The notes under the pieces are model-generated. The model saw nothing but the letters and a program-made list of their open reading frames with translations, searched no databases and was not told the origin of the DNA. Of a DNA stretch of 64,000 nucleotides, positions 7,421-17,088 are shown piece after piece. How positions within the stretch are numbered: the first letter of the stretch is position 1; each line of letters opens with the position of its first letter. The stretch lies in contig NZ_CP018092.1 of assembly GCF_002754935.1 (NCBI RefSeq), forward strand, positions 2,462,501-2,526,500. The letters are read 5' to 3'. The translations under genes and the position numbers were made by a program. The stretch is from Thermostichus lividus PCC 6715. Its GTDB lineage: Bacteria; Cyanobacteriota; Cyanobacteriia; Thermosynechococcales; Thermosynechococcaceae.

Positions 7421-8376
7421 ATGTTTTGCCTTAACGAGTCAGGACAATGGACTCTCAACCCCATTGTGGCATCCACTCAACACCGACTGCTAGACCGTAC
7501 AGTGCGAGCTTCCAGCAGACACCTGCCGATCGCCCTAGGCTTCTACTCTGAACTGAGTGGGTGCACGGATGACGACATCAGGGAGTTCTTAACGGCGGAT
7601 GAGCAGCAGCGCCAGAAGCAGGAAGATGTGAGGCAAGTGCTTGAGGCATGGGGAGCAGCAGTACTCAATCAAATTATTGAGGTGAGCATTGACCTGTCTG
7701 GAAACTATAAAAGTTTGGTTCATAAACTCCTACCGAATGCTACGGTGGTTGCTGACCGATTTCATGTTATAAAAATTGTGAATCAGGAATTGGATAAGGC
7801 TCGACAAAGTATTTGTAAAGCGAATGAGCAGACGGTAAATGAAGTCCAGAAAGCCCAGATTGCAGCCGCGCTCAAACAAAGTAAATATGCGTTACTCAAG
7901 CCGGAGGAAAATCTAACTCAGAAGCAAAAAGCAAAACTGGAAGAAATTCGAGAAGTAGTGCCAAGTCTGGCTCGAATGCATCAGGAGAAGGAATCGTTTA
8001 GAGCCATCTTTGAGCAAGCAAAAGATTGGAAAGATGGAACCTTTCAATTGCTCGATTGGTTAGCTCAAGCTCAGGATTCTTTTCAAGAGAGCGTAAGAAC
8101 AATTTGTCGGTGGTTTGGTGAAGTCACCGCCTATTTTGATAATCACACAAATAGTGGTGTTGTTGAAGGTATTAACAATAAATTGAAGCTGATCAAACGG
8201 ATTCTGCCAATCCAGAACCAAATGTTGCTCAGTATGATTTGCAGCCTATTTTGATGCAATTAGACCCTGCGGTGCCACTGCGATTGGAAATTCCTAGCCT
8301 CCATCAATCAAGCATCATATTCAATGTTTCACCAATACTGATCCAAGAGTGGCGATCCTTAGCTGCTCAATCTTAA
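7421..8376 (+). pseudogene. Unknown gene split by an internal ISL3 transposase fragment
   Basis: The reading frame from 7421 has about 65 residues unrelated to transposases (ending near DIREFLTADEQQRQ), then runs into ISL3 transposase sequence, and stops at 8254. After the transposase ends near 8198, another frame opens at 8200 and runs 58 codons to TAA at 8374-8376 (...QYDLQPILMQLDPAVPLRL... to the end AAQS). The outer pieces have GC-rich cyanobacterial codon use, the centre is AT-rich. The simplest reading is one small host gene cut in two. The pieces are now out of frame with each other. Function is unknown. Confidence 0.5.
7615..8198 (+). mobile_element. Internal fragment of an ISL3-family transposase gene, no IS ends
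   Basis: The translated segment from LEAWGAAVLNQIIEVSIDLS through ATVVADRFHVIKIVNQ to SGVVEGINNKLKLIKR matches the DDE_Tnp_ISL3 domain. The N-terminal zinc finger and about 20 C-terminal residues are missing, and no terminal inverted repeats are apparent at either junction. Boundaries are approximate. Base composition is clearly AT-richer than the flanks. Confidence 0.65.
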
Positions 8377-8398
8377 TCAATTTAATCTCCATAGCTTG

Positions 8399-8434
8399 AA
8401 TTCCCCGTCTGCTTGCAACGGGGGGAATGTCACA
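8399..8434. repeat. Solo IS605-type right-end-like hairpin
   Basis: TTCCCCGT (8401-8408) pairs with ACGGGG (8418-8423) and is followed by GGAATGTCAC. This matches the layout of the right ends of the tnpB elements (GAATCCCC, hairpin, GGGG, TATGTCAA). No tnpB remains next to it. A host terminator for the broken gene is an alternative, but no T-tract follows. Confidence 0.35.
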
Positions 8435-8516
8435 AAGTCAAGGAGAAATCCTCAGCTATGGGGGTGGGGTGGACAAGATAAGGAGTAAAGTAGAAGAAGG
8501 TCATACATCTAAAGCA

Positions 8517-8732
8517 ATGGGACAATCGTTTTCTGTGGGCGATCGCGTCCGTTTGATTGAACTACCCGCCTATGTCAAAACCGCTGAACCGATGCCCATG
8601 CTCCGTCCGCCCAGTGTATTAACCCTTGGCGAGGAAGGGATCATCCTGGGGCAGCAGCCGGGCAATTACTGGGTTGTCCGCTTAGAGCGTGGCTCCTTTT
8701 TACTAGAGGCCAAGTATCTGGAGCGGGTTTAG
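8517..8732 (+). CDS. sipA: SipA-like regulatory protein (DUF3148)
   Basis: I start this at the ATG at 8517, giving 71 residues (MGQSFSVGDRVRLIELPAYV...). The frame extends upstream to 8427, but those extra 30 residues cross the IS-end-like hairpin and look non-coding. The SH3-like DUF3148 family includes SipA, a small partner of the histidine kinase NblS that controls high-light and nutrient-stress responses in Synechococcus. Diagnostic residues are KTAEPMPMLRPP and the ending RGSFLLEAKYLERV. The IS element begins 21 bases after the stop. Confidence 0.85.
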   Translation: MGQSFSVGDRVRLIELPAYVKTAEPMPMLRPPSVLTLGEEGIILGQQPGNYWVVRLERGSFLLEAKYLERV

Positions 8733-8771
8733 CACGAACCGCAAAGTTTCAGGTTGACATACTCCCCATGC

Positions 8772-10055
8772 CTAAAGGCAGGGGATTCTTGTTACTAGTT
8801 CAGCGACAGCACTTACCATTTCAGGTTTCCCATCCATAGCAGAGGTGCTTATCTCCCCAGTCGTTCGGGATTTCTCCCCAGTTCCCTTTTGCCCAAAGGT
8901 ACTGTTTTGCCACTCCATCCCCAAGATGCTTAGCCCCTTCTTGAGGATGTTCAAAGCCGCATTCTGGTCTCTGTCTAACTCAAACCCGCACTTAGGACAA
9001 CTATGGGTTCTAGTGGATAGAGTTTTTGGCACCCTATGACCGCAATGAGTACAGTCCTGTGTGGTGTATTGCGGCGGTACTGACACTACTGCCTTATCCC
9101 ACACCTTCCCGTAGTAGTCCAGCCATTGGGTGAACTGAGACCAACTAGCATCATGGATGGATTTGGCAAGATGATGATTCTTGACTAGGTTCTTCACCTG
9201 CAAGTCCTCATACACCACGACATCGTTAGATGCCACTACGCACCGAGCAAGCTTGATTGCCCAGTCTTTACGTTGGCGTTGAACTTTCAGATGTACTTTG
9301 CCTAGTCGCTTTCTTTGCTTGTGGTAGTTCTTGGATTGAGGTTTCGCCCCTTTCCTGAACTTCCGACTTAATCTGCGTTGATGCTGTTTTAACCTCCGTT
9401 CACTACGTCTTAAAAACTTAGGACAATCGACCGTGTTTCCGTTCTGGTCGGTGTAGAAGTGTTTTAACCCCAAGTCAATACCGATGACATTGCCTGTGTA
9501 TTGTCCTTGCTCTTTGCGCTCTACATCCAAGCAGAACTGGGCATAGTACCCATCTGCTCTGCGTATCACTCGCACTCGATTGATTTTAGAGTTGAGGATA
9601 TACTGTCTTGCCTCTCCATTGCAGTACAGAGCAAATGTACCTGCACTGAAGCCAAAGGACTCCGTCCCGCTTACGCGAACGGTGAAGGTGATGGACAGTC
9701 CATCCGCTGATAGCTTCCAACCCGATAGCTTGTACTCTACAGAGCGGCAATGCTTCTTGAATTTGGGGTATCCCTTCTTTGCCTCCTTGTTTCTGCAGTT
9801 GGTATAGAAGCGAGAGATAGAAGCCCAAGCTCGCTCTGCACTTGCTTGTCTGGCTGCTGAGTTTAACTTTTTAGCAAAATCAAACTCTTGAGCCAAGGTT
9901 TTGCAGTGGGCATAGAGGTCATTCCTACCCACGCCCTTGTTGTCCATCCAGTACCGTACACACTTGTTGCGCACAAACTGTGCGGTACGGATGGCTTCGT
10001 CCAGAGACTGATATTGCTCCTGTGTGCCCTTTAGCTTGGCTTCTATGACTCTCAT
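8772..10055 (-). CDS. tnpB: TnpB, IS605-family RNA-guided endonuclease (intact)
   Basis: The 427-residue protein has the TnpB domain order: N-terminal helical OrfB domain, then RuvC split into three motifs. The catalytic acids are visible: D194 in VIGIDLG, E283 in VVYEDLQ, D363 in DRDQNAALNI. A zinc finger (C335, C338, C353, C356) sits between RuvC II and III. TnpB cuts DNA under omegaRNA guidance beside a transposon-associated motif, expected here to be TTAC, and so helps retain the element at its site. The 27-base type B insert adds eight residues near position 126-133, with unknown effect on activity. Confidence 0.9.
   Translation of the reverse strand: MRVIEAKLKGTQEQYQSLDEAIRTAQFVRNKCVRYWMDNKGVGRNDLYAHCKTLAQEFDFAKKLNSAARQASAERAWASISRFYTNCRNKEAKKGYPKFKKHCRSVEYKLSGWKLSADGLSITFTVRVSGTESFGFSAGTFALYCNGEARQYILNSKINRVRVIRRADGYYAQFCLDVERKEQGQYTGNVIGIDLGLKHFYTDQNGNTVDCPKFLRRSERRLKQHQRRLSRKFRKGAKPQSKNYHKQRKRLGKVHLKVQRQRKDWAIKLARCVVASNDVVVYEDLQVKNLVKNHHLAKSIHDASWSQFTQWLDYYGKVWDKAVVSVPPQYTTQDCTHCGHRVPKTLSTRTHSCPKCGFELDRDQNAALNILKKGLSILGMEWQNSTFGQKGTGEKSRTTGEISTSAMDGKPEMVSAVAELVTRIPCL
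9655..9681. repeat. 27-base short dispersed repeat, type B, inside tnpB copy 2
   Basis: This is identical in sequence and site to the insert at 4050-4076 in copy 1. It is in frame. Copy 2 lacks the type A insert that breaks copies 1 and 3. Confidence 0.7.
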
Positions 10056-10242
10056 GGTTCCATTTTATCACAGACTCAGCTTGATAAAACAATATGCGCC
10101 TTATATTCCCATAGCTAAAGCTAGGGGCTTTACGGCGTTTTTCGGTAATCTGGTCATATAGATTAAACGTGCTCCCCTAGGCGCTGATGCGCGTGGGGTT
10201 GACCTTCCATAGCCGAACAAAGCGTAAGGACAAGCATTGGTG

Positions 10243-10929
10243 ATGCAGCGGTGGCTACTTTGGCTTTTACTTCCCCTCGTTGTTTGTTTCAGTGGCTGTG
10301 TACAGGCAGATTTAGCCATTGAGCACCACGGGCAAACCGGCGGTCAACTGACCTACAATGTCAACCTGCCGACAACCGACCCAAAAACAAGCAGGGAACT
10401 GGTACAACAGGTACAGCACCTTGGGGGCAAGGTCACACAGCGGAACGAGACCAGTGTGCGGGTGGCTATCCCCTTTGAGACCAGTCATGGGTTAGCCACC
10501 GCCCTTAGCCAGATCGTCAGCATTCCCTATCTTGCTGGCTCCTCAGCCCACGCCGAGATTTTTGATCAAAACTGGCTACTCTTTGTGCGCGAGCGTCTTC
10601 GCTACGACATTGATTTACGTCCCTTGGGTGTGCAAAGTAGCACCCAAGAGGTGTTGGTTGCCCCGCAAGCCCTGCTGGATTTTACCGTAAGCTTGAAAAC
10701 CTTGTGGGGAGCACGACCTGTGACCACGTCTCCCTTGCGTGCCGATACGCTGGTTAATCCTAACGTCACTCGTCAGGGCGATCGCCTAAGTTGGCACTTG
10801 GTGCCTGGGTATTTGAACCACCTAGAAGCCGTTTATCTTTATCCTAGCCCCTTGGGCTGGGGAACCCTCGCTATTCTCGGCTTGCTCGCGCTAGGCTATT
10901 GGGGACGCGATCGCTCGCAAAAAATATGA
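10243..10929 (+). CDS. DUF3153 family lipoprotein
   Basis: The protein starts with a short basic region, a hydrophobic segment and a lipobox-like CFSGC, so it is probably a lipoprotein of the plasma or thylakoid membrane. A C-terminal hydrophobic segment (GWGTLAILGLLALGYWG) suggests a second membrane anchor. Cyanobacterial DUF3153 members have this layout and no known function. I chose ATG 10243. TTG 10237 and GTG 10240 are in frame, and AAGGA at 10226-10230 could serve any of the three. The stop overlaps the next start (ATGA), so the two genes are translationally coupled. Confidence 0.75.
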   Translation: MQRWLLWLLLPLVVCFSGCVQADLAIEHHGQTGGQLTYNVNLPTTDPKTSRELVQQVQHLGGKVTQRNETSVRVAIPFETSHGLATALSQIVSIPYLAGSSAHAEIFDQNWLLFVRERLRYDIDLRPLGVQSSTQEVLVAPQALLDFTVSLKTLWGARPVTTSPLRADTLVNPNVTRQGDRLSWHLVPGYLNHLEAVYLYPSPLGWGTLAILGLLALGYWGRDRSQKI

Positions 10930-11969
10930 GATGGTACGGCACACCTGGGAGTTGGCAACGTTACCTTAGCTATTTTTTTGTTGGCCCCCTTCTTGTGCTC
11001 AACCTCTGGGTAGTCGAGCAGTTTTACCTGTACTTTGAATACCTGATTAACATTTTGGTCATTGCCGCCATTTTGGCCTTTTTACTCAATCAGGTGGTCA
11101 AGCGGTTATGCCAGCGGGGGTTAAGCCGCCCCAATGCCATTGCCATCGTCCTAGCTATTACCTTACTTGTGGTAAGTATCCTGCTGCTGCTGCTGCTGCC
11201 CCTTGCGCTGCAACAGGCGGAGGAATTGCTGACACAACTACCAGAGTTGGCCAATACAGGCAACCAAAACCTGCGACACCTTGATAACGTTCTCCAGCGC
11301 TACAACTTCCCAGTGGGGGTCGATGACCTCACCGCAGAGTTTGTGGAGCAAATGAAGGGGTTGGCTGCCATTTTGCCGGGGGTTGCCATTACCACCCTAG
11401 GTAAGTTTGTGGATACGCTGCTGGTGTTGATTCTAGCGGTCTATATGTTGTTTTACGGCGGGCAAATTTGGCGTGGCCTTATCACCCTGCTGCCCCAAGA
11501 GTGGCGAACTGTGGTGGATCGCTCCCTACAGGTCAATATTCGCGTTTTTTTTTCAGCTCAACTCTTTTTAGGGCTATTTATGTTTTTAGCCTTAATTCCC
11601 TTCATGATTGTCTTGCAGGTCAACTTTGGCTTCCTTTTTGCCCTGATTATTGGTGTTGCTCAACTCATTCCTGTGGTGGGGGCAACCCTTGGCATTGGAC
11701 TGGTTGTCCTGCTCATTTTGTTTCAGGATGCTTGGCTAGCCTTGAACATCCTAGTCATTGCCGTGGTGCTCCAGCAAGTTAAGGACAATCTCCTTTCCCC
11801 GAAACTAGTAGGGAATTTAATTGGCCTCAACCCACTGTGGCAGTTTATTGCCCTGTTGATTGGCGCACGAGTGGCTGGCTTTTTGGGCATTCTCTTGGCC
11901 ATTCCTTTGGCAGCCACCGTGAAGACAACGGTACTCCATCTACGGGCAGGGGAGCAGGCTGCCTCTTAG
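10926..11969 (+). CDS. AI-2E/PerM family membrane transporter
   Basis: The protein is about 347 residues with eight or so hydrophobic segments and the central soluble loop typical of the AI-2E transporter (PF01594, formerly UPF0118) family. Family signatures include QLIPVVGATLGIG, the VLQQVKDNLLSPKLVG block, and the ending segment GFLGILLAIPLAATVK. Members export autoinducer-2 or other small molecules, or act as Na+/H+ antiporters, so the substrate cannot be assigned. ATG 10926 overlaps the upstream stop by four bases, which fixes the start. Its 3' end overlaps the convergent fmt gene by four bases. Confidence 0.88.
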   Translation: MRWYGTPGSWQRYLSYFFVGPLLVLNLWVVEQFYLYFEYLINILVIAAILAFLLNQVVKRLCQRGLSRPNAIAIVLAITLLVVSILLLLLLPLALQQAEELLTQLPELANTGNQNLRHLDNVLQRYNFPVGVDDLTAEFVEQMKGLAAILPGVAITTLGKFVDTLLVLILAVYMLFYGGQIWRGLITLLPQEWRTVVDRSLQVNIRVFFSAQLFLGLFMFLALIPFMIVLQVNFGFLFALIIGVAQLIPVVGATLGIGLVVLLILFQDAWLALNILVIAVVLQQVKDNLLSPKLVGNLIGLNPLWQFIALLIGARVAGFLGILLAIPLAATVKTTVLHLRAGEQAAS

Positions 11970-12943
11970 CCCAAGGATGCCCCAGTGACCAGCCGCACAC
12001 CATTGACAAAGTCCCAGCCAGACTGAGGTTTGCCGCCACTTAGTTGGACTTGACGCAGGAGCAGCCCTCCCGCTGCGGTTTGCACCACCGGCCCCCAGCC
12101 TTTAATGAGGGTAATGACGGTACCGTTGGCGGCGGCGGCGCTTGGTGGGGATACGTAGGCCTGAAGTTCCGAGGGGAGTGCTGCTTGAACTGCCGGCGTT
12201 AAGGGCCATGTTTGGATGACTTTGAGGGGCATACCCTGCCAGTAGGTAAAGGCGCGGGGGGTAAAGGCACGAACTTGATTGTGGAGCTCTAGTGCCGATC
12301 GCCCCCAGTCTAAGGCAAAATCATCTTTTTGCAGAAGCCGGGCATAGGTGGCTTGCTGCTCATCTTGGGGTTGAGGAGTTAACTGTGGCAGTTGCCGTAG
12401 GGTTTTGAGTAATAGCTCTGCCCCTAGGTGGCTGAGTTTGAGGGCAAGGGTTTGGGCGGTATCGTCGAGGGCGATCGCCACCGCACTACGCAGCAGGATC
12501 GGGCCTGTATCCATACCAGCATCCATCAGCATGGTCGTCACCCCTGTTTCCGTTTCGCCGTTGTAGAGCGCCCACTGAATGGGAGCAGCGCCGCGATATT
12601 TCGGCAGCAAAGAGCCGTGGATATTAATGCACCCTTGGCTAGGAATGGCCAGCACGTCAGGTGAGAGAATCTGGCCGTAGGCCACCACAACAAAGACATC
12701 CACCGCCAGCGATCGCAGCAGAGCGTGCAGATCCCTATCCTGTTTAATGCGCTGGGGCTGCCACACAGGTAAGCCATGGGCTAGGGCAACGTCCTTGACG
12801 GGCGAAGGAATGAGTTGACTGCCACGCCCCCGCCGCTTGTCCGGTTGCGTGACCACCCCCACAACCTCGACATCTGGTGCAGCCAGAAGGCGCTGCAGGG
12901 GAACAATGGCAAACTCCGGCGTGCCAAAGTAAATAATCCTCAA
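11966..12943 (-). CDS. fmt: Methionyl-tRNA formyltransferase
   Basis: Fmt transfers a formyl group from 10-formyl-THF to initiator Met-tRNA. The N-terminal catalytic domain shows LRIIYFGTPEFA, and the catalytic block is HGSLLPKYRGAAPIQWAL. A C-terminal OB-like tRNA-binding domain follows. I place the start at TTG 12943, because Fmt proteins normally begin (M)RIIYFGTPEFA and GGGGAG lies a few bases upstream. ATGs at 12970 and 12979 would add 9 or 12 unconserved residues. The gene is divergent from lepB with about 100 bases between. Confidence 0.93.
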   Translation of the reverse strand: MRIIYFGTPEFAIVPLQRLLAAPDVEVVGVVTQPDKRRGRGSQLIPSPVKDVALAHGLPVWQPQRIKQDRDLHALLRSLAVDVFVVVAYGQILSPDVLAIPSQGCINIHGSLLPKYRGAAPIQWALYNGETETGVTTMLMDAGMDTGPILLRSAVAIALDDTAQTLALKLSHLGAELLLKTLRQLPQLTPQPQDEQQATYARLLQKDDFALDWGRSALELHNQVRAFTPRAFTYWQGMPLKVIQTWPLTPAVQAALPSELQAYVSPPSAAAANGTVITLIKGWGPVVQTAAGGLLLRQVQLSGGKPQSGWDFVNGVRLVTGASLG

Positions 12944-13042
12944 AGTTGATCTCCCCTGCCCTGTACCCATGGGAAACAATTCTCTCGGCTATAGTATCGT
13001 GTAGTGCAAGATTAATTATGTTCATTTGCGAGATTCCTTACC

Positions 13043-13675
13043 ATGTCCGATGGCCAATTGCCGCCCACGAATGCCCCTGAACCTACGACGGTGACCCCCA
13101 CCAAAGCACCGGAACCATGGTGGCTAGAAGTGGCGAAAACCCTTGGACTGGCAGCAGTACTGGCCTTTGGCATTCGCACCTTTGTGGCGGAAGCCCGCTA
13201 CATCCCCACCGGCTCCATGGAAGAGACGTTGCTGATTAACGATCGCCTGATTATTGAAAAAATCAGCTATTATTTCCATCCCCCCGAGCGCGGTGACATC
13301 ATTGTGTTTAACCCCACGCCAACGCTTCAGCAAGCTGGGTTTCGGGATGCGTTTATTAAGCGCATTGTGGGCTTGCCGGGCGATCGCGTCGAGTTGCGCC
13401 AAGGTCGCGTCTATGTCAACAATCAGCCCCTTGCGGAGCCTTACCTATCCCCCGGTACCTTTACCAGCATTGACACCTGTGCCGGAATGCAACCCTACCT
13501 TGCTCAGCCGCAGGTGATTCCGGCAGAGAGTTACTTGGTGCTAGGGGATAACCGCAACAATAGCTTTGATGGCCGCTGTTGGGGAGTCGTGCCCCGCAGC
13601 TATGTGATTGGGCGGGCGGCACTGCGCTTTTGGCCGTTGGATCGGTGGGGTAGCATTCCAGCTCCTCACAACTAG
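13043..13675 (+). CDS. lepB: Signal peptidase I
   Basis: The 210-residue LepB has a proline-rich N-terminal tail and one membrane anchor ([15 protein letters not shown]). The Ser box is PTGSMEETL with the catalytic Ser, and the Lys box is [15 protein letters not shown] with the catalytic Lys. The C-terminal [13 protein letters not shown] motif is also present. It removes signal peptides from proteins exported to the lumen or periplasm. The start ATG follows a short upstream region shared with the divergent fmt. Confidence 0.95.
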   Translation: MSDGQLPPTNAPEPTTVTPTKAPEPWWLEVAKTLGLAAVLAFGIRTFVAEARYIPTGSMEETLLINDRLIIEKISYYFHPPERGDIIVFNPTPTLQQAGFRDAFIKRIVGLPGDRVELRQGRVYVNNQPLAEPYLSPGTFTSIDTCAGMQPYLAQPQVIPAESYLVLGDNRNNSFDGRCWGVVPRSYVIGRAALRFWPLDRWGSIPAPHN

Positions 13676-13751
13676 GTTTTATGGGACGATAGAGAGCAGG
13701 CCGCTTGGCTACAGTTTTCAAGTGTTGATTGTTTGAAGTGCTTAGTACCCC

Positions 13752-15754
13752 ATGACGATCGCGATCGCCCCGTTTCCCATCACCGCTGTTGTTGGCCACG
13801 AAGCCATCAAGCTTGCCCTGCTGTTGGCGGCAGTGGATCCTGGCTTGGGGGGGTGATCATTGCTGGACGGCGTGGCACCGCTAAATCAGTCCTAGCGCGG
13901 GGAATCCATGCCCTTTTACCCCCCATTGAGGTTATTGATCAAGGCGATCTGCCCATCCCCATCATTGCCAACCCCGATCCCGCAAGGCCGCAGGAGTGGG
14001 ATAGCCGGCTACAGGCATGGCGACAGGCTCATCCTGATGTTGAACTGCCCACCAAAGTCATCCCAGCCCCCTTTTTGCAAATTCCCCTCGGGGTCACCGA
14101 AGATCGGCTGCTGGGCGCAGTCGATGTGAGCCAATCGGTGCAGCGGGGCGAAGCAGTATTTCAGCCCGGATTACTGGCAGCAGCCCATCGTGGCGTGCTC
14201 TACGTCGATGAAATTAATCTTCTTGATGAGCAACTAGCCAATGTCCTGATGGCCGTCCTGAGTGCGGGACGCAACCAAATTGAGCGCGAAGGTATTAGCC
14301 TTGACCATCCCTGCCGCCCCCTGCTCATTGCCACCTACAATCCCGATGAAGGGGACGTTTCACCCCATGTCTTAGATCGCTTTGCGATCGCCCTTTCAGC
14401 AGATACAGTACTGGGGTTGGATGAGCGTGTTGAAGCCGTCGATCAGGCCACTCGGTTTGCTGACTCTCCCCAAGCCTTTCTAGAGCAGTACGCGGGTGAG
14501 CTAGAGGATCTGCGTACCCAAATTATTTTGGCGCGGGAATGGCTGAAGGAGGTAACGATTCAACGGCAGCAGATTGCTTACCTTGTTACAGAAGCGCTGC
14601 GAGGTGGGGTACAAGGGCATCGCGCCGAACTCTTTGCGGTGCGCGTCGCCAAAGCCCATGCGGCTCTGAATGGCCGCAGTGAAGTTACTGCCGAAGATCT
14701 GCGCCGTGCTGTTGAGTTGGTCATTGTGCCACGAGCCACCCAACTAGAGCCACCACCGCAACAGCCGCCGCCACCGCCGCCACCGCCAGAGAACCAAGAG
14801 GCACAGCCAGAAGACGAGCCGGAAGACCCCGATGCACCACCGGAGGAGCCGCAAGAGATGCCACCGATTCCGGAGGAGTTTGTCTTTGAAGCCGATGGCA
14901 CCATCCTCGATGAATCAGTGCTCTACTTTGCCCAAATTGCCCAACGCCAAGGGAAATCTGGCAGCCGCAGTTTAATTTATTCCCAAGATCGCGGGCGCTA
15001 TATCCGACCCATTTTGCCCCGTGGCCGGGAGGGACGCATTGCCGTTGATGCGACTTTGCGCACGGCTGCACCTTACCAAAAAGCGCGGCGATCGCGCCAA
15101 CCCCACCGGCGGGTAATTGTTGAGAATAGCGATCTGCGCATTAAGCGCTTAGCCCGCAAAGCAGGGGCACTTATCATTTTTGTGGTTGATGCCTCCGGCT
15201 CCATGGCTCTCAACCGGATGAACTCTGCCAAAGGCGCTGTACTACGGCTATTGACCCAAGCGTACCAAAACCGCGATATGGTGGCGCTCATTCCCTTTCG
15301 TGGCGAACAGGCCGATGTCTTGCTACCCCCAACCCGCTCCATTGAAGCTGCCCGACGGCGCTTAGAAACATTGCCCTGTGGGGGTGGCTCCCCCCTAGCC
15401 CACGGCTTAACCCAAGCGGTACGGGTTGGTCTGAATGCCCGTCAAAGTGGCGAAATTGGCCAAGTGATGATTGTCGCCATTACCGATGGACGGGGAAATA
15501 TCCCCCTCAGCCGCTCCCTAGGCGAGACGCTGCCGCCGGATACCAAACCGGATGTCAAAGCAGAAGTTCTGGACATCGCCGCCAAAATCCACAGTCTTGG
15601 ACTAAAACTCTTGGTGATTGATACCGAGAGTAAATTTGTTTCAACAGGGATGGGCAAAGAATTGGCTCAGCACGCAAGAGGCAAGTATTACCATTTGCCT
15701 AAGGCCACGGATCAGGCGATCGCTCAAGTCACCCAAAATGCCCTGCAATTCTAA
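13752..15754 (+). CDS. chlD: Magnesium chelatase subunit D (one-base frameshift near N-terminus)
   Basis: ChlD is the AAA+/integrin-like subunit of the ATP-dependent enzyme that inserts Mg2+ into protoporphyrin IX, the first step toward chlorophyll. Translation from ATG 13752 gives [20 protein letters not shown]..., then hits TGA just after a seven-G run at 13847-13853. The next frame continues [13 protein letters not shown] to the end. Eight Gs would join them perfectly. Domains are the AAA+ core (Walker A changed to GRRGTAKS, usual for ChlD), an acidic proline-rich linker at about 325-385, and a von Willebrand A domain with MIDAS DASGSMA. The gene is essential for chlorophyll, so an assembly error is the likely cause. 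Confidence 0.93.
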
Positions 15755-15844
15755 ACGTAACAGAATGTAAAGATGAACTACTAGCAATAACGCCCAGCCC
15801 CTCAGCGACTAGAGTAGAAGTGAATTATTTTGGGAACGGTAATC

Positions 15845-16798
15845 ATGGGTGAATTGTTCGGTTTACTCTTTTTACTGGTCGTGGGCGGATCGGGTATCGC
15901 CAGTTCTGTACGGATTATCAATCAGGGCAATATGGCGCTGGTAGAGCGGTTGGGTAGCTATAGTCGCCGCCTTGAACCGGGGTTGAATTTTGTACTGCCC
16001 ATTTTGGATCGGGTGGTATATGAGGGCACGATTCGGGAGAGAGTGCTGGACATCCCACCGCAGCAGTGCATTACTCGCGATAATGTCTCCATTACCGTGG
16101 ATGCCGTTGTCTATTGGCGGATTATTGATATGGAGCGCGCCTACTACAAGGTGGAAAACCTCAAGATGGCGATGGTGAACTTAGTGCTGACCCAAATCCG
16201 CGCTGAAATGGGCAAGTTGGAACTCGACGAAACGTTTACAGCGCGTTCCCAAGTCAATGAAACCCTGCTCAAGGATCTCGATATTGCTACAGATCCGTGG
16301 GGAGTAAAGGTCAATCGGGTTGAGTTGCGCGACATTGTGCCTTCGAAGGCAGTACAGGAATCCATGGAATTGCAAATGTCCGCGGAGCGCAAGAAACGAG
16401 CCGCCATTCTTACCTCAGAGGGGGAGCGCGAAGCCGCGATTAACTCTGCCCGCGGGAAAGCAGAGGCGCAGGTGCTAGCCGCGGAGGCTGAGCAGAAAGC
16501 AGCCATCCTCGCTGCCGAAGCGGATCAAAAAGTGGTGGTCTTGCGTGCCCAAGCAGAGCGGCAAGATCAAATTTTGCGGGCGCAGGGCACCGCTGAAGCA
16601 ATGAAAATTATTGCCGCTGCCCTCAATGAGGATCCAAAGGCCAAGGATGCCTTGCAGTTTTTACTGGCGCAGGGCTACCTTGATATGGGGCGTACCATTG
16701 GCCACAGTGATAGCAGCAAGGTACTATTTATGGATCCGGGTAGTATTCCGGCTACGATTGAAGGTGTGAAGTCGTTAATTGATCAGACCCCCGGTTGA
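15845..16798 (+). CDS. SPFH/band 7 (stomatin-like) membrane scaffold protein
   Basis: The 317-residue protein starts with one hydrophobic segment ([14 protein letters not shown]). The band 7 domain follows ([20 protein letters not shown] and [15 protein letters not shown]), then a long Ala/Glu-rich coiled coil (about 195-250). This is the stomatin/slipin layout. Such proteins form ring-like membrane microdomain scaffolds that often hold proteases. I chose ATG 15845. TTG 15830 in frame adds five residues. purS starts 11 bases after the stop, so this gene may head the purS-orf-purQ transcript. Confidence 0.9.
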   Translation: MGELFGLLFLLVVGGSGIASSVRIINQGNMALVERLGSYSRRLEPGLNFVLPILDRVVYEGTIRERVLDIPPQQCITRDNVSITVDAVVYWRIIDMERAYYKVENLKMAMVNLVLTQIRAEMGKLELDETFTARSQVNETLLKDLDIATDPWGVKVNRVELRDIVPSKAVQESMELQMSAERKKRAAILTSEGEREAAINSARGKAEAQVLAAEAEQKAAILAAEADQKVVVLRAQAERQDQILRAQGTAEAMKIIAAALNEDPKAKDALQFLLAQGYLDMGRTIGHSDSSKVLFMDPGSIPATIEGVKSLIDQTPG

Positions 16799-16808
16799 GG
16801 TGTTGCCC

Positions 16809-17081
16809 ATGGCAGAGTTCAAGGCACGAGTTTATGTCACCCTGCGACCCTCAGTCTTGGATCCAGCAGGAGTGGCGGTGCAAGCGGGCATTCACCATTT
16901 GGGCTACACCAATGTGCACTCTGTACGCATCGGCAAGCTCGTAGAACTCACTCTTGAGGCAGAGGATCGCACCACGGCCGCTCATCAACTTGCGGCGATC
17001 GCCGATCAACTGCTCGCAAATCCGGTCATTGAAACCTTTCACATTGACCTCGATGATGTTGCTACACCGTCTGCGCTCTGA
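16809..17081 (+). CDS. purS: Phosphoribosylformylglycinamidine synthase subunit PurS
   Basis: PurS (90 residues here) bridges PurL and PurQ in the three-part FGAM synthase that converts FGAR to FGAM in purine synthesis. The sequence FKARVYVTLRPSVLDPAG, the LGYTNVHSVRIGK strand and the short length are characteristic. ATG 16809 is chosen because the upstream in-frame start at 16779 lies inside the preceding gene. The next gene starts eight bases after the stop. Confidence 0.93.
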   Translation: MAEFKARVYVTLRPSVLDPAGVAVQAGIHHLGYTNVHSVRIGKLVELTLEAEDRTTAAHQLAAIADQLLANPVIETFHIDLDDVATPSAL

Positions 17082-17088
17082 GGGTGTC

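Larger units (their letters stand above)
8754..10144 (-). mobile_element. IS200/IS605-type element, tnpB only (copy 2, intact gene)
   Basis: It has the same terminal structure as copy 1: TTAC flanks the left end (complement of 10145-10148), and TCAA closes the right end (complement of 8754-8757) after a CCCC/GGGG hairpin around GCCTTTAGGC. No tnpA is present. The predicted omegaRNA guide would come from the sequence just before 8754, the intergenic DNA after sipA. This is the only one of the three copies whose tnpB is open from end to end, so it is the likely source of any TnpB protein for the family. Confidence 0.85.
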
